Counted from the first letter of the stretch, positions 1 through 8,867 are shown. The stretch is DNA of 34,498 nucleotides from DATKKM01 sp036741795 (GCA_036741795.1 DAINRO010000022.1:1-34498), one strand, 5' to 3'. Notes: generated by a model not told the origin, from the letters alone. Program-made: numbers and translations.

Positions 1-14
1 CCTAAAGGTCTGCA

Positions 15-60
15 GCTACGTCGATATGTCCCGGCTACGTCGATATGTCCGGCTGCGTCG
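15..60. repeat. Short tandem repeat upstream of rpiB
   Basis: Two near-identical 18-19 base units lie head to tail at 15-33 and 34-51. Both read GCTACGTCGATATGTCC followed by CG or G. A truncated third unit (GCTGCGTCG) lies at 52-60. The array ends about 60 bases before the rpiB start. It could be a regulatory repeat, the edge of a mobile element, or a repeat at a contig boundary; the window starts too close to tell. Confidence 0.7.
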
Positions 61-122
61 CGGAATTCACGCGATTGTTAGGTTGAGCGAGGACTTCGTT
101 TGTTAGCATAGGAACTAGAGCC

Positions 123-596
123 ATGCGTATCGTCCTCGGAGCTGACCACAGGGGCTACGAACTCAAGGATGCGCTCGCCAATTACCTCAGCGGCCTTGGC
201 CATGAAGTTACGGACATCGGCACTCACAGTGACGAATCCGTCGACTACCCTGACCTCGCTCTCGCCGCCGGACGCGCGATCCGGGACGGCAGCGCCGAGC
301 GCGGCATCCTTGTCTGCGGCAGCGGCGTCGGCGCCTGCGTTGCCGCAAACAAGCTTGCCGGAGTGCGCGCGGCGATCACGCACGATGTCTACTCGGCCCA
401 CCAGGGCGTCGAGCACGACGACATGAACGTCATCTGCCTCGGATCGAAGGTCGTGGACGAAGGACTTGCCCGGGAGATCGTGAACGCCTTCGTCGGCGCG
501 CAATTTATCCCCGAGGAGCGGTACGTCCGCAGACTGGCGAAGGTGAAAGCAATGGAGCAGGAAGGAAGGGTGGAGCATGAGCAATCCCCTGCATGA
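123..596 (+). CDS. rpiB: Ribose-5-phosphate isomerase B (RpiB/LacAB family)
   Basis: This enzyme interconverts ribose 5-phosphate and ribulose 5-phosphate in the cytoplasmic non-oxidative pentose-phosphate pathway. The 157-residue protein has the family length. It opens with the phosphate-binding GADHRGYELK segment (residues 6-15, with D8 and H9) and carries C65 in GILVCGSGVG, the usual catalytic cysteine position, followed by the anion-hole loop and AANK. H98 in the EHDDMNV segment matches the conserved histidine before the NVxxLG strand. It is the first gene of a six-gene pentose-phosphate operon, and its last 20 bases overlap the start of the transaldolase gene, which suggests translational coupling. 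A related sugar-phosphate isomerase such as LacA/B is possible from sequence alone, but the neighbours make RpiB by far the likeliest. Confidence 0.93.
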   Translation: MRIVLGADHRGYELKDALANYLSGLGHEVTDIGTHSDESVDYPDLALAAGRAIRDGSAERGILVCGSGVGACVAANKLAGVRAAITHDVYSAHQGVEHDDMNVICLGSKVVDEGLAREIVNAFVGAQFIPEERYVRRLAKVKAMEQEGRVEHEQSPA

Positions 597-1686
597 TCTG
601 ACAAAGCACGGCCAGAGCATCTGGTACGACAACCTCAACCGCGAACTGATCCGCACGGGCGAACTTGAGCGCATGATCGACGAAGACGCGGTCACCGGCG
701 GCACGTCCAATCCGTCTATCTTCGAGAAGGCGGTCGGGTCGAGTGACGCCTATGACGATCACGTCCGAAAACTGGCCTCGGAGGGCAAGTCCGCTGAAGA
801 AGTCTACGACGCCCTCACCGTCACCGACGTCCAGCTCAGCTGCGACCTCTTCCTGCCCGCCTACGAGCGCACAAACACCGCCGACGGCTATGGATCGCTC
901 GAAGTCTCCCCGGAGATCGCCTACGACGGCGAGGCCACCGCCCGCGACGCTATCCGCCTCTTCGAGGCGCTCGGCAAACCCAACGCAATGATCAAGATCC
1001 CCGGAACCCAGGAAGGGCTCGCCGCCATCGAGGACTGCCTCGCCGCAGGCGTGAACATCAACATCACCCTCCTCTTCGGGGTCGAGAACTACGAGAAAGT
1101 GGCGCTGGCCTACATCGGGGCCCTCGAGCGCCGCGTGCAGGCCGGCGAGTCCATCGACCGGATAGCGTCCGTCGCGAGCTTCTTCGTCAGCCGAGTGGAC
1201 ACATTGATCGACAAGCGGCTCGAGGCGGCGAACCGCATGGACCTCTCCGGCAAGGCCGGCGTGGCGAACGCGAAGATCGCCTACGCGAAGTTCAAGGAGA
1301 TCTTCTCCGGCGAGCGCTGGCAAGCCCTCGCCGCTAAAGGCGCCCGCGTTCAACGGCCACTGTGGGCCAGCACCAGCACCAAGAACCCAACGTACCGCGA
1401 CGTGATCTACGTCGAGGAACTCATCGGCCCCGACACGATCAACACGATGCCACAGGTTACGCTCGACGCCTTCAAGGACCACGGCGTCGTGAAAAACACG
1501 CTGGATGAGGACGTCGATGCCGCGTTCGCGCACGTCGAGGCACTCCGGGAGGCGGGCGTCGAACTTCGCCAGGTGACCGACGAGCTGCAAACACAGGGCG
1601 TGAAGGCTTTCTCGGAGTCCTTCCATACCGCTTTCGAGACAGTGAGGACCAAGCTCGGCTCTGTGGCTGCAGCCGCCGGCAGCTGA
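577..1686 (+). CDS. tal: Transaldolase, long form
   Basis: Transaldolase moves a dihydroxyacetone unit between sugar phosphates, linking the pentose-phosphate pathway to glycolysis. The 369-residue length fits the long class found in actinobacteria and Chloroflexota. GGTSNPSIF (residues 41-49) and the Schiff-base lysine K140 in MIKIPGT are present, followed by the NINITLLF strand. A purine-rich GGAAGGAAGGGTGGAG stretch just upstream serves as the ribosome-binding region. The gene starts inside the end of rpiB and stops at 1684-1686, directly against the ATG of pgi with no base between. In other bacteria these two enzymes are often one fused protein; here they are two adjacent reading frames in the same phase, separated only by one TGA. 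Confidence 0.95.
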   Translation: MSNPLHDLTKHGQSIWYDNLNRELIRTGELERMIDEDAVTGGTSNPSIFEKAVGSSDAYDDHVRKLASEGKSAEEVYDALTVTDVQLSCDLFLPAYERTNTADGYGSLEVSPEIAYDGEATARDAIRLFEALGKPNAMIKIPGTQEGLAAIEDCLAAGVNINITLLFGVENYEKVALAYIGALERRVQAGESIDRIASVASFFVSRVDTLIDKRLEAANRMDLSGKAGVANAKIAYAKFKEIFSGERWQALAAKGARVQRPLWASTSTKNPTYRDVIYVEELIGPDTINTMPQVTLDAFKDHGVVKNTLDEDVDAAFAHVEALREAGVELRQVTDELQTQGVKAFSESFHTAFETVRTKLGSVAAAAGS

Positions 1687-3330
1687 ATGTCTGCTCTGGA
1701 TATCCTCCGTACCGAAGACTTCCTTGAGCGGCTTCGCCGCAAGGACCCGACGCTCTGGTCTGCTGATCCCAAAGACGCGAAGAAGATCGTCAGCCGCCTC
1801 GGCTGGGTGACGATACACAAGAGCATCGTCGCCAACCTCTCTGAGATCATGGAACTTGCTGCCTGGGTGCGCGAGGTGCACTTCCGGCGCGCTGTCCTCC
1901 TTGGGATGGGCGGCAGCTCGCTTGCCCCTGAGGTCTTCCAGGCAACCTTCGGCGCCGCGGAGGGCCATCCAGAATTGACCGTGCTCGATACAACCGATCC
2001 GTTCGCGATCGCCCGGCTGGAAAGCCGGATCGACGTCGAGACCACCGTGTTCATCGTCTCAAGCAAATCAGGTACGACGATCGAGACATCGTCGCTCCAG
2101 CGATACTTCGAGGAGCGCACACGAGATGTCACAGGCGACACAGGCTCGCTCGACAACTTCGTCGCCATCACCGACCCCGACACCCACTTGCATCACTACG
2201 CCCGCGACGAGAGCTACCACAAGGTTTTCCTCAACCCGCCGGACATCGGCGGCCGTTTCTCTGCCCTGTCGTTCTTCGGGCTCGTCCCGGCTGCCGTGAT
2301 CGGCGTTGACGTAGGCCGCATCGTCGACGAGGCGGACACCCTCGACTGGGAGGAAGCGCTGGCCCTGGGCGCGCAACTCGCCGATCTCGCTGAGGCTGGC
2401 AGGGATAAGCTCACCTTCTTGCCCGGCGAGACTCTCCGGAACTTCGGAGCCTGGGCCGAGCAACTGGTGGCCGAAAGCACGGGCAAGGACGGCAACGGCA
2501 TCGTCCCGATCGACCGCGAAACACCGGGGTCGGTCGATTCTTACGGAGACGACCGCGCCTTCATCCTGGCTTCCGGTCCAGCAGAAGACCAAGAAGTGCA
2601 AGACGCGCTCCGGGAGGCCGCGCATCCGGTTCTCGAGATCGATGTTGACGACAGGAACCAGCTCGGCCGCGAATTTCTCCGCTGGGAGATCGCCACGACA
2701 GTCGCGGGCCACGCCATAGGCATCTACCCCTTCGACGAACCGAACGTTGAGGAGAGCAAGGATAATACGCGCCACGTGCTCGAGGAATACGTGCGGTCCG
2801 GCTCGATCCCCGATGGCACCCCCGCCCGAAGCGAGCCCGAATTCGCGCTGTTCGCACCCGATCCAGCGGCCCTGCGCAGCGGTTCGATCGCCGAGGCCGT
2901 GGCGTCCCACCTCGGCCGCGGCGCGCCCGGCCCTTACGCCGCCATCCTTGCCTTCATCGCGCCCGGCGAGGAGCACGACCGGTTGCTCGACCAACTCCGC
3001 ACCGCCGTTCGTGATGCGACCCGAATGGCCGTGACCGCGGCGTATGGACCGCGCTATCTCCACTCCGCTGGACAACTGCACAAGGGCGGCCCCTCAAACG
3101 CCATCTTCCTCCAGATCACCACCGAGGACGCGACGGACGAAGACATCCCTGGCGAGTCCGGCTTCGGCTTTGGCGCCCTCAAGGCGGCCCAGGCCCTGGG
3201 TGACTACCAGGCCCTCACCCGCCGCGGGTTGGACGTCCTGCGCGTCCACCTCCGCGGCGAGACCACGGCATCTCTGCGAAAATTGGTGGGAGACGTAGAG
3301 GCCATCCTCCGCGAGCGGAAGGGAGCGTAA
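1687..3330 (+). CDS. pgi: Glucose-6-phosphate isomerase (type that pairs or fuses with transaldolase)
   Basis: The enzyme interconverts glucose 6-phosphate and fructose 6-phosphate. The 547-residue protein has the two SIS sugar-phosphate-binding motifs of phosphoglucose isomerases: LGMGGSSLAPEVF near residue 78 and IVSSKSGTTIET near residue 124. Its sequence style matches the C-terminal half of bifunctional transaldolase/phosphoglucose isomerase proteins rather than the E. coli-type enzyme. The ATG follows the tal stop with no spacer and I see no good Shine-Dalgarno, so translation probably depends on ribosomes terminating on tal. The gene sits mid-operon, feeding glucose 6-phosphate towards zwf downstream. 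Confidence 0.93.
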   Translation: MSALDILRTEDFLERLRRKDPTLWSADPKDAKKIVSRLGWVTIHKSIVANLSEIMELAAWVREVHFRRAVLLGMGGSSLAPEVFQATFGAAEGHPELTVLDTTDPFAIARLESRIDVETTVFIVSSKSGTTIETSSLQRYFEERTRDVTGDTGSLDNFVAITDPDTHLHHYARDESYHKVFLNPPDIGGRFSALSFFGLVPAAVIGVDVGRIVDEADTLDWEEALALGAQLADLAEAGRDKLTFLPGETLRNFGAWAEQLVAESTGKDGNGIVPIDRETPGSVDSYGDDRAFILASGPAEDQEVQDALREAAHPVLEIDVDDRNQLGREFLRWEIATTVAGHAIGIYPFDEPNVEESKDNTRHVLEEYVRSGSIPDGTPARSEPEFALFAPDPAALRSGSIAEAVASHLGRGAPGPYAAILAFIAPGEEHDRLLDQLRTAVRDATRMAVTAAYGPRYLHSAGQLHKGGPSNAIFLQITTEDATDEDIPGESGFGFGALKAAQALGDYQALTRRGLDVLRVHLRGETTASLRKLVGDVEAILRERKGA

Positions 3331-3333
3331 CCG

Positions 3334-4233
3334 ATGCAGATCGGGATGATCGGACTGGGCCGCATGGGCGCCAACATGACGCTGCGCCTGCGCCGCGGCG
3401 GCCACGATGTCGTCGTTTACGACCCAAACACGGAGGCTGCCAAACCCCTCGTTGCGGAGGGAGCAACCTCCACCGATTCACTGGAATCCCTTGTCGCCGC
3501 CCTCAACGTTCCACGCCACGTCTGGATCATGGTCCCCTCGGGCGCTCCCGTCACTACCACGATCGAATCGCTGTCCACGTTGCTCAGCGCCGGTGACTGC
3601 GTGATCGACGGCGGAAACTCGCTCTACAAGGACTCCGTCGCCCGCGCCGAATCCCTGAAGTCGAATGGGGTCCACTTCCTCGACTGCGGCACCAGCGGCG
3701 GTGTCTGGGGCCTCGACAACGGCTACTGCCTGATGATTGGCGGCGAGCAAGAGGCCTTCGAACGAATGGAGCCCATTTTCAAGACATTGGCGCCCACGGA
3801 CGGCTACGCGCACATGGGGCCGTCGGGCTCCGGCCACTACGTGAAGATGATCCACAACGGCATCGAGTACGGGATGCTTGAGGCCTACGCCGAGGGCTTC
3901 GAGATCCTCGATGCCTCGCCGTACGATCTCGACCTGGAACGCATATCCGCACTCTGGAACCAGGGTAGCGTTGTCCGCTCCTGGCTACTCGAACTCGCGC
4001 AGCTTGCCCTGGCCGAGGACCCGGGCCTCAAGCACATCGCGGGCTACGTCGAGGACTCCGGAGAAGGGCGCTGGACCGTCGCCGAGGCGATCGAGCGCGA
4101 TGTGCCCGCCACGGTCCTCACGTACGCGTTGTTCGCCCGGTTCCGCTCCCGCCAGCAAGAATCCTTCGGCGCGAAGCTCATCGCCGCACTCAGGAACCAG
4201 TTCGGCGGCCACGGCGTAACAAAGGCGAAATAG
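3334..4233 (+). CDS. gnd: 6-phosphogluconate dehydrogenase, short (about 300-residue) form
   Basis: The enzyme oxidatively decarboxylates 6-phosphogluconate to ribulose 5-phosphate. The 299-residue protein starts with a Rossmann motif (GLGRMG, residues 7-12). DGGNSLYKDS and CGTSGG mark the substrate-binding region, and K171 and N175 in the YVKMIHNGIEYG segment are the catalytic lysine and its neighbour. At about 300 residues it belongs to the short class, which in several characterised members prefers NAD+; the cofactor here is inference. A GGAAGGGAG ribosome-binding site precedes the ATG, 3 bases after the pgi stop. The stop is 2 bases before the zwf start. Confidence 0.93.
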   Translation: MQIGMIGLGRMGANMTLRLRRGGHDVVVYDPNTEAAKPLVAEGATSTDSLESLVAALNVPRHVWIMVPSGAPVTTTIESLSTLLSAGDCVIDGGNSLYKDSVARAESLKSNGVHFLDCGTSGGVWGLDNGYCLMIGGEQEAFERMEPIFKTLAPTDGYAHMGPSGSGHYVKMIHNGIEYGMLEAYAEGFEILDASPYDLDLERISALWNQGSVVRSWLLELAQLALAEDPGLKHIAGYVEDSGEGRWTVAEAIERDVPATVLTYALFARFRSRQQESFGAKLIAALRNQFGGHGVTKAK

Positions 4234-4235
4234 CG

Positions 4236-5774
4236 ATGGCACAGGCCGAACTGCTCACCTCGACACCCGGCGAACGCGAGATGGAGCCTTGCTCCATGGT
4301 CATCTTCGGCGCCTCCGGCGACCTCTCCCGCCGCATGCTCCTCCCCGCCCTCTACAACCTCGCCCTCGACCGCCACCTCCCACCCCGCTTCACCGTCACT
4401 GGCTTCGCGCGTACCGAGTGGAGTGACGAAGAGTTTCGCGAGGAAGCACGTCGGTCCGTCCAGGAACACTCGCGCCGGCCCATCGATCCGGCGGTCTGGG
4501 ACTCCTTCGCCTCGAACCTGCACTACATCAGCGGCGACTACGCGGATACAGCCGCCTATGCGCGCCTGAACGACAAGCTTGCCGCCGTCCAGGCGGGGCA
4601 CGGCGCCGGGCCCAACTGCATCTTCTACCTCGCCCTGCCCCCGGAGGCCTTCGACGACGTCATCAGCGGTGTCGCCATGGGTCCCTACGGGCGCTCACAG
4701 AACGACAGTGGCGGCTGGTCCCGCGTCATCGTCGAGAAGCCCTTCGGCACCGATCTCGAATCCGCCGAGGAATTAAACAGCCTCATCCACAAAGCTTTCC
4801 GGGAAAACGACGTCTACCGCATAGACCACTACCTGGGCAAAGAGACCGTCCAGAACATCCTCGTCTTCCGCTTCGCCAACTCCCTCCTCGAGCCCGTCTG
4901 GAACCGCCGCTACATCGACCATGTCCAGATCACCGTCGCCGAGAGCCTCGGCGTCGGCGACCGCGGCGGTTACTACGACACCTCCGGCGCCCTCAAGGAC
5001 ATGGTGCAGAACCACCTGATGCAGCTCCTCTCCCTCATCACGATGGAGCCGCCGATCGCCTACAACGGCCGCTCCGTGCGCGACGAGAAGGTCAAGGTGC
5101 TGCAGGCCGTCCGCCCCATCTCCCCCCGGGCCGTCCGCAAAACGACCGTTCGCGGCCAGTACAGCGGCGGCTGGGTCGCCGCCGAAGAAGTCCCGGCCTA
5201 CCGTTCTGGCCCCATCGTCCCGCCAACCTCCTCGACCGAGACCTTCGTTGCCCTGAAGCTGCTCGTGGACAGCTGGCGCTGGGCGGAGGTCCCCTTCTAC
5301 CTCCGAACGGGCAAGCGACTCCCCAAGCGGGCGACGGAGATTGCGATCACCTTCAAGAGGATGCCCCACCTCCTCTTCGCCGACGCCATCGACGTCCCGT
5401 ATCTCGAGCCCAACGTCCTCTCCATCCGCATCCAGCCCAACGAGGGGATGAACCTCAAGTTCCTGACCAAGGCCCCCGGCTCCCCCCTGCGCATTCGTCC
5501 TGCCAACATGGACTTCCTCTACGGCGCCTCCTTCCTCGCACAGGCCCCATCCGCGTACGAAACGCTCCTCCTGGACGCCTTCCGTGGCGATACGACACTT
5601 TTCGCAAGGGCGGACGAGGTAGCCGCAGCCTGGTCCATCGTCGAACCGATCATGGAAGGATGGGCCAGCATGCCCCCGCCCAAGTTTCCGAACTACGAGG
5701 CCGGATCTTGGGGTCCTCGCGAGGCCGATGAGCTGATCGAGCGCGATGGCGGCCGCCAGTGGCGGAGGCTCTAG
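4236..5774 (+). CDS. zwf: Glucose-6-phosphate 1-dehydrogenase
   Basis: This enzyme catalyses the first oxidative step of the pentose-phosphate pathway, from glucose 6-phosphate to 6-phosphogluconolactone with reduction of NAD(P)+. The 512-residue protein has the family length. It carries the nucleotide-binding GASGDLSRRMLLPAL motif near residue 26, EKPFGTD, and the diagnostic substrate-binding RIDHYLGKE motif (residues 195-203, with D197 and H198). It lies between gnd and opcA and overlaps the annotated reading frame of opcA. No 6-phosphogluconolactonase gene is visible in the operon, so the lactone must be handled by a gene elsewhere or hydrolyse spontaneously. Confidence 0.97.
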   Translation: MAQAELLTSTPGEREMEPCSMVIFGASGDLSRRMLLPALYNLALDRHLPPRFTVTGFARTEWSDEEFREEARRSVQEHSRRPIDPAVWDSFASNLHYISGDYADTAAYARLNDKLAAVQAGHGAGPNCIFYLALPPEAFDDVISGVAMGPYGRSQNDSGGWSRVIVEKPFGTDLESAEELNSLIHKAFRENDVYRIDHYLGKETVQNILVFRFANSLLEPVWNRRYIDHVQITVAESLGVGDRGGYYDTSGALKDMVQNHLMQLLSLITMEPPIAYNGRSVRDEKVKVLQAVRPISPRAVRKTTVRGQYSGGWVAAEEVPAYRSGPIVPPTSSTETFVALKLLVDSWRWAEVPFYLRTGKRLPKRATEIAITFKRMPHLLFADAIDVPYLEPNVLSIRIQPNEGMNLKFLTKAPGSPLRIRPANMDFLYGASFLAQAPSAYETLLLDAFRGDTTLFARADEVAAAWSIVEPIMEGWASMPPPKFPNYEAGSWGPREADELIERDGGRQWRRL

Positions 5775-5778
5775 CGCA

Positions 5779-6918
5779 GTGCAGGACGTCTCTGTCACCT
5801 GGTCCGGTCACACGCTCGACATTGGCGAGATCGAAGCCGAGCTCGACCGCCTCCGCTATCTCGCAGCCGGCGAACCCGACGGCGACCAGGGATTCGCAGC
5901 CCGGGCCAGCGTCCTCAACATGGTCGTTTACGCGGAGCACGAAGACCGCGCCGACCACGCCACCCGCGTCATCGAAGACATGGCCGAAAATCACCCCTCG
6001 CGCGTCGTCATCCTGATCGCCAACCCAAGCGACGAAGACTCGCACCTCGAAGCCGACCTCGCGGCCCACTGCCACCCCAACCTTGTGGCCGGGCACCGAG
6101 TTTGCTGCGAGGAGATCCGCCTCAGTGTCTCCGGCCGAGCCGCGCGCCACCTCCACAGCGTCGCTATCCCCTTGCTCGTCCCGGACCTCCCCGTCTACGT
6201 CTGGTGGACGGAGAAGCTGCCCGACGACGAGCACACCCTGCACGGTCTGCTCGAAACCGCGGACCGGCTGATCATCGACTCCGACCGATTCGCGGACGGG
6301 CCAGCCGGGCTCGTTCGCCTGGCCCGCCTGGCCGCCACCGAGCCCGCGGCCGGAATCGGCGACCTGAACTGGCGGCGAATGGCGCCGATGCGCGAGCTCC
6401 TCCAGCGCGAGCGCCGCGTCGAGGATGTCCGGCATCACCTCCAGTCCGTCGAGAGTGTTGAGGTGCGCTACGCGAGTGATCGCGGCGCCAAGGACTCCGC
6501 ACAAACCCTCCTCTTCCTGTCCTGGCTGGCCGGCGAGCTGGGATGGAACCTTGGATCCGCTCTAGGTCACGGCCGGGAGCGGATCGAACTTCACGGAAGG
6601 GACCAGCGAGTCGCCGTTTACCCCGTGCCCGTCGACTATCCCGCCGTCGATCCCGGGACCATCGTCTCTATTAAGATCGCCTGCCGCAGCGAGCTAACTG
6701 AGGCGTTGATCACGATCAGCCGCACCGGCGACCCCTCTCACGTCACCGTCCGCACGGAACACCAGGGCGAAGCCGCCGAGACCAGCGTGCGCATCCCGCC
6801 ACCCCACCCGCACGAGCTGCTGATGGACGAACTTGAGGCCGCAGCGCACGACCCCGAGTACCGGCGCGTACTCAACGGCGTCCAGCCCCTGGAGCGCGCC
6901 ACGCACGCGTGGGGCTAG
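5779..6918 (+). CDS. opcA: Glucose-6-phosphate dehydrogenase assembly protein OpcA
   Basis: OpcA is a partner protein known from cyanobacteria and actinobacteria that supports glucose-6-phosphate dehydrogenase assembly or activity. This protein follows zwf directly and has the family pattern: a central region with VPDLPVYVWWTEKLP, then RLIIDSDRF, and DLNWRRMAPMRELL. The reading frame is open from an ATG at 5746, 29 bases inside zwf, but I favour the GTG at 5779. It has a GGCGGAGG Shine-Dalgarno at 5761-5768 at good spacing, and the residues before it (Ala/Gly/Ser only) look like read-through of zwf-frame DNA. The protein is then 379 residues. It closes the pentose-phosphate operon. Confidence 0.88.
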   Translation: MQDVSVTWSGHTLDIGEIEAELDRLRYLAAGEPDGDQGFAARASVLNMVVYAEHEDRADHATRVIEDMAENHPSRVVILIANPSDEDSHLEADLAAHCHPNLVAGHRVCCEEIRLSVSGRAARHLHSVAIPLLVPDLPVYVWWTEKLPDDEHTLHGLLETADRLIIDSDRFADGPAGLVRLARLAATEPAAGIGDLNWRRMAPMRELLQRERRVEDVRHHLQSVESVEVRYASDRGAKDSAQTLLFLSWLAGELGWNLGSALGHGRERIELHGRDQRVAVYPVPVDYPAVDPGTIVSIKIACRSELTEALITISRTGDPSHVTVRTEHQGEAAETSVRIPPPHPHELLMDELEAAAHDPEYRRVLNGVQPLERATHAWG

Positions 6919-6940
6919 CGTCTCAACCCTAACGCGCGTC

Positions 6941-6973
6941 CCGCTCATGTGAGGGAACTCGAACCATGAGCGG
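6941..6973. repeat. REP-like palindromic element, copy 1
   Basis: Nine-base perfect arms CCGCTCATG (6941-6949) and CATGAGCGG (6965-6973) enclose a 15-base loop TGAGGGAACTCGAAC. A second copy with a related loop lies at 31575-31609 on the other strand. The hairpin could also act as a factor-dependent terminator for the pentose-phosphate operon, because it lies 23 bases after opcA; there is no T tract. Confidence 0.75.
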
Positions 6974-6997
6974 AGCACGGGCGCCGCTCGTCCGGCC

Positions 6998-7006
6998 TGC
7001 TACAAT
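6998..7006 (+). promoter_or_regulatory. Extended -10 promoter of folE
   Basis: TGCTACAAT is an extended -10 element (TGn plus TACAAT at 7001-7006). Transcription would start near 7013, giving a leader of only about 9 bases before the folE ATG. No clear -35 hexamer is visible at the usual distance. Confidence 0.5.
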
Positions 7007-7021
7007 CCGCGTGTAAAGTCC

Positions 7022-7600
7022 ATGCAAGCCACTTCGTCTGCCATTGACCAGGAACGCATCGTCGCCGCGGTCCGCGAGCTGATCGCCGCCATCGGCGAGG
7101 ACCCGTCACGCGAGGGCCTCCTTGAGACTCCCGAGCGCATAGGCCGCATGTACGCCGAGCTCTTCTCCGGTCTCGACCAGGACCCGCAGGAGCCCCTCCG
7201 CCGCGGCTTCCAGGAGGACCACAAGGAGATGGTGATCCTCCGCGGCATCCCTTTCTACAGCATGTGCGAGCACCACTTCCTCCCATTCCACGGCGAGGCC
7301 CACGTCGGCTACGTGCCGGAGGGTCGCATCGTCGGCGTCAGCAAGCTCGCCCGCGTCGTGGACATCCTCGCCCGCCGCCCCCAGATGCAGGAGCGCCTCA
7401 CCAGCCAGGTCGCCGACGCAATTATGAAGGGGCTCGGCCCGGACGGCGTCGCCGTCGTCATCGAGGCCCAGCACCTCTGCATGACAATGCGCGGTGTCCA
7501 GAAGTCCGGCACCACGATGATCACCTCCGCCATCCGCGGCGGCTTCCGGCGCCGCGGCGTCACCCGCAGCGAGTTTCTCTCGCTGGTCCAGGGCAAGTAA
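7022..7600 (+). CDS. folE: GTP cyclohydrolase I
   Basis: FolE converts GTP to 7,8-dihydroneopterin triphosphate, the entry to folate and some other pterins. The 192-residue protein has the family length. The zinc ligands are C82 and H85 in SMCEHHFLPF and C153 in QHLCMTMRG. The core segments GRIVGVSKLAR and IRGGFRR are intact, and EGLLETPERIGRMY near residues 32-44 is the usual N-terminal signature. It has its own extended -10 promoter. No other folate genes are visible, and the downstream glycosyltransferase has its own -10 box. Confidence 0.97.
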   Translation: MQATSSAIDQERIVAAVRELIAAIGEDPSREGLLETPERIGRMYAELFSGLDQDPQEPLRRGFQEDHKEMVILRGIPFYSMCEHHFLPFHGEAHVGYVPEGRIVGVSKLARVVDILARRPQMQERLTSQVADAIMKGLGPDGVAVVIEAQHLCMTMRGVQKSGTTMITSAIRGGFRRRGVTRSEFLSLVQGK

Positions 7601-7622
7601 GCCGCGTCAGCGGGCGGCACCG

Positions 7623-7628
7623 TATAAT
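7623..7628 (+). promoter_or_regulatory. -10 box immediately before the glycosyltransferase gene
   Basis: A perfect TATAAT lies 9 bases before the ATG at 7638. Transcription should start at or within a few bases of the A of ATG, giving a leaderless or near-leaderless mRNA. No Shine-Dalgarno is present. Confidence 0.6.
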
Positions 7629-7637
7629 CCGAAGCAT

Positions 7638-8867
7638 ATGTGCAACATCTCCGTCATCTCCTACCACACCTCCCCGCTCGCCACCCCCGGGACGCGTGAC
7701 AGCGGCGGTCTCAACGTGTATGTCCGCGAGCTGAGCCGCGAACTGGTGAAGCGCGGTCACACGATCGATATCTTCACCCGGCGCGCCGACGAGATTGCCC
7801 CGGAGGTCAGCGTCCTCGGCGAGAAGACCCGCGTCATCCAGGTAGATGCCGGACCGCCGAGCGCCGACAAGCGCGCGCAGCGCCACCACATGGAGACCTT
7901 CCGCCTCGGCGTGATGAACTTCGCCGAGCGCACCGGCGCCCGCTACGACCTCGTGCACAGCCACTACTGGATGTCCGGCTGGACGGGCCGCACCCTCGCC
8001 GACTGCTGGGAGGTCCCGCACGTCGTCATGTTCCACACCCTCGCCGGCGCCAAGAACCGCCACCACCTCCAGGAGCGCGAGCCCCGGTACCGCATCGCGG
8101 GCGAGCGCACGATCGCCCAGGCCGCCGACCGCATCATTTGCGCGGGCGAAGGCGAGAGCGCCCTCCTCCAGGAGATGTACGGCATCCCCGCCTCGCGCAT
8201 CAGCCTCATCCCCTGCGGCGTCGATACGGACCAGTTCCGGCCCATGGACCCCGCTGCCGCGAAGACTGAGCTGGGCCTCGACCTCAGCCTTCCCGTCCTC
8301 CTCTTCGTCGGCCGGATCGAGCCCCTGAAGGGGATCGACGTCCTCATCCGCGCCGCCGCCCAGCTTGAGGGCCGCTTCCAGCTCCTCGTCGTCGGCGGCG
8401 ACGCCAAGGACGCCCGCCGGGTGCGGGACCTCCGCCGCCTGGCGAAGGAGATCGGCGTCGCCGGCAAGATCGTCTTCGCGGACGCCGTCCCCCACGAGCA
8501 GCTTGCGAATGTCTACAACGCCGCCGACATCTGCGTCGTCCCCTCTTACTACGAGAGCTTCGGCCTCGTCGCCCTCGAGGCCATGGCCTGCGGCGTCCCC
8601 GTCGTCGCCTCCCGCATCGGCGGCCTCAAGGAGACTGTGCAGGACGGCCGCACCGGTTACCTCGTCCCCTGGCGCTGCCCGGAGCCCTTCGCCGAGCGCC
8701 TCGACCTGCTGCTCACCAACGAGCCCCTCCGCCGCAACCTCGGCCGCGAAGCCCGCGAGGCGGCCGCCCCTTACCACTGGAGCGCCGTCGCCGCGCAGGT
8801 AGAGGGCGTATACCACGACCTGGTGTCCGCCAACCGCGGCGAGGCCGTGGGCGCTCACGTGGCGTGA
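7638..8867 (+). CDS. GT4-family glycosyltransferase, MshA-like
   Basis: This is a GT-B fold retaining glycosyltransferase of 409 residues, probably cytoplasmic. The N-terminus reads HTSPLATPGTRDSGGLNVYV (residues 10-29), closely resembling the acceptor-site start of MshA, which attaches N-acetylglucosamine to inositol 3-phosphate in mycothiol synthesis. The GT4 EX7E motif is E306 to E314 within YESFGLVALE, followed by ACGVPVVAS. LLFVGRIEPLKGID marks the start of the donor-binding domain. The same family includes sucrose-synthesis and lipid or polysaccharide glycosyltransferases, so MshA function is not proven. A PIG-L deacetylase, the kind that acts after MshA, lies about 560 bases downstream, past a decayed gene. 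Confidence 0.88.
   Translation: MCNISVISYHTSPLATPGTRDSGGLNVYVRELSRELVKRGHTIDIFTRRADEIAPEVSVLGEKTRVIQVDAGPPSADKRAQRHHMETFRLGVMNFAERTGARYDLVHSHYWMSGWTGRTLADCWEVPHVVMFHTLAGAKNRHHLQEREPRYRIAGERTIAQAADRIICAGEGESALLQEMYGIPASRISLIPCGVDTDQFRPMDPAAAKTELGLDLSLPVLLFVGRIEPLKGIDVLIRAAAQLEGRFQLLVVGGDAKDARRVRDLRRLAKEIGVAGKIVFADAVPHEQLANVYNAADICVVPSYYESFGLVALEAMACGVPVVASRIGGLKETVQDGRTGYLVPWRCPEPFAERLDLLLTNEPLRRNLGREAREAAAPYHWSAVAAQVEGVYHDLVSANRGEAVGAHVA

Noticed and set aside
505..1968. 487-codon open frame on the minus strand across tal and pgi
   Set aside because: Shadow of real plus-strand genes with clear enzyme motifs; the minus translation has no recognisable domain and spans two genes.
4773..5798. 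341-codon minus-strand open frame over zwf
   Set aside because: Shadow of zwf, with the same compositional bias.
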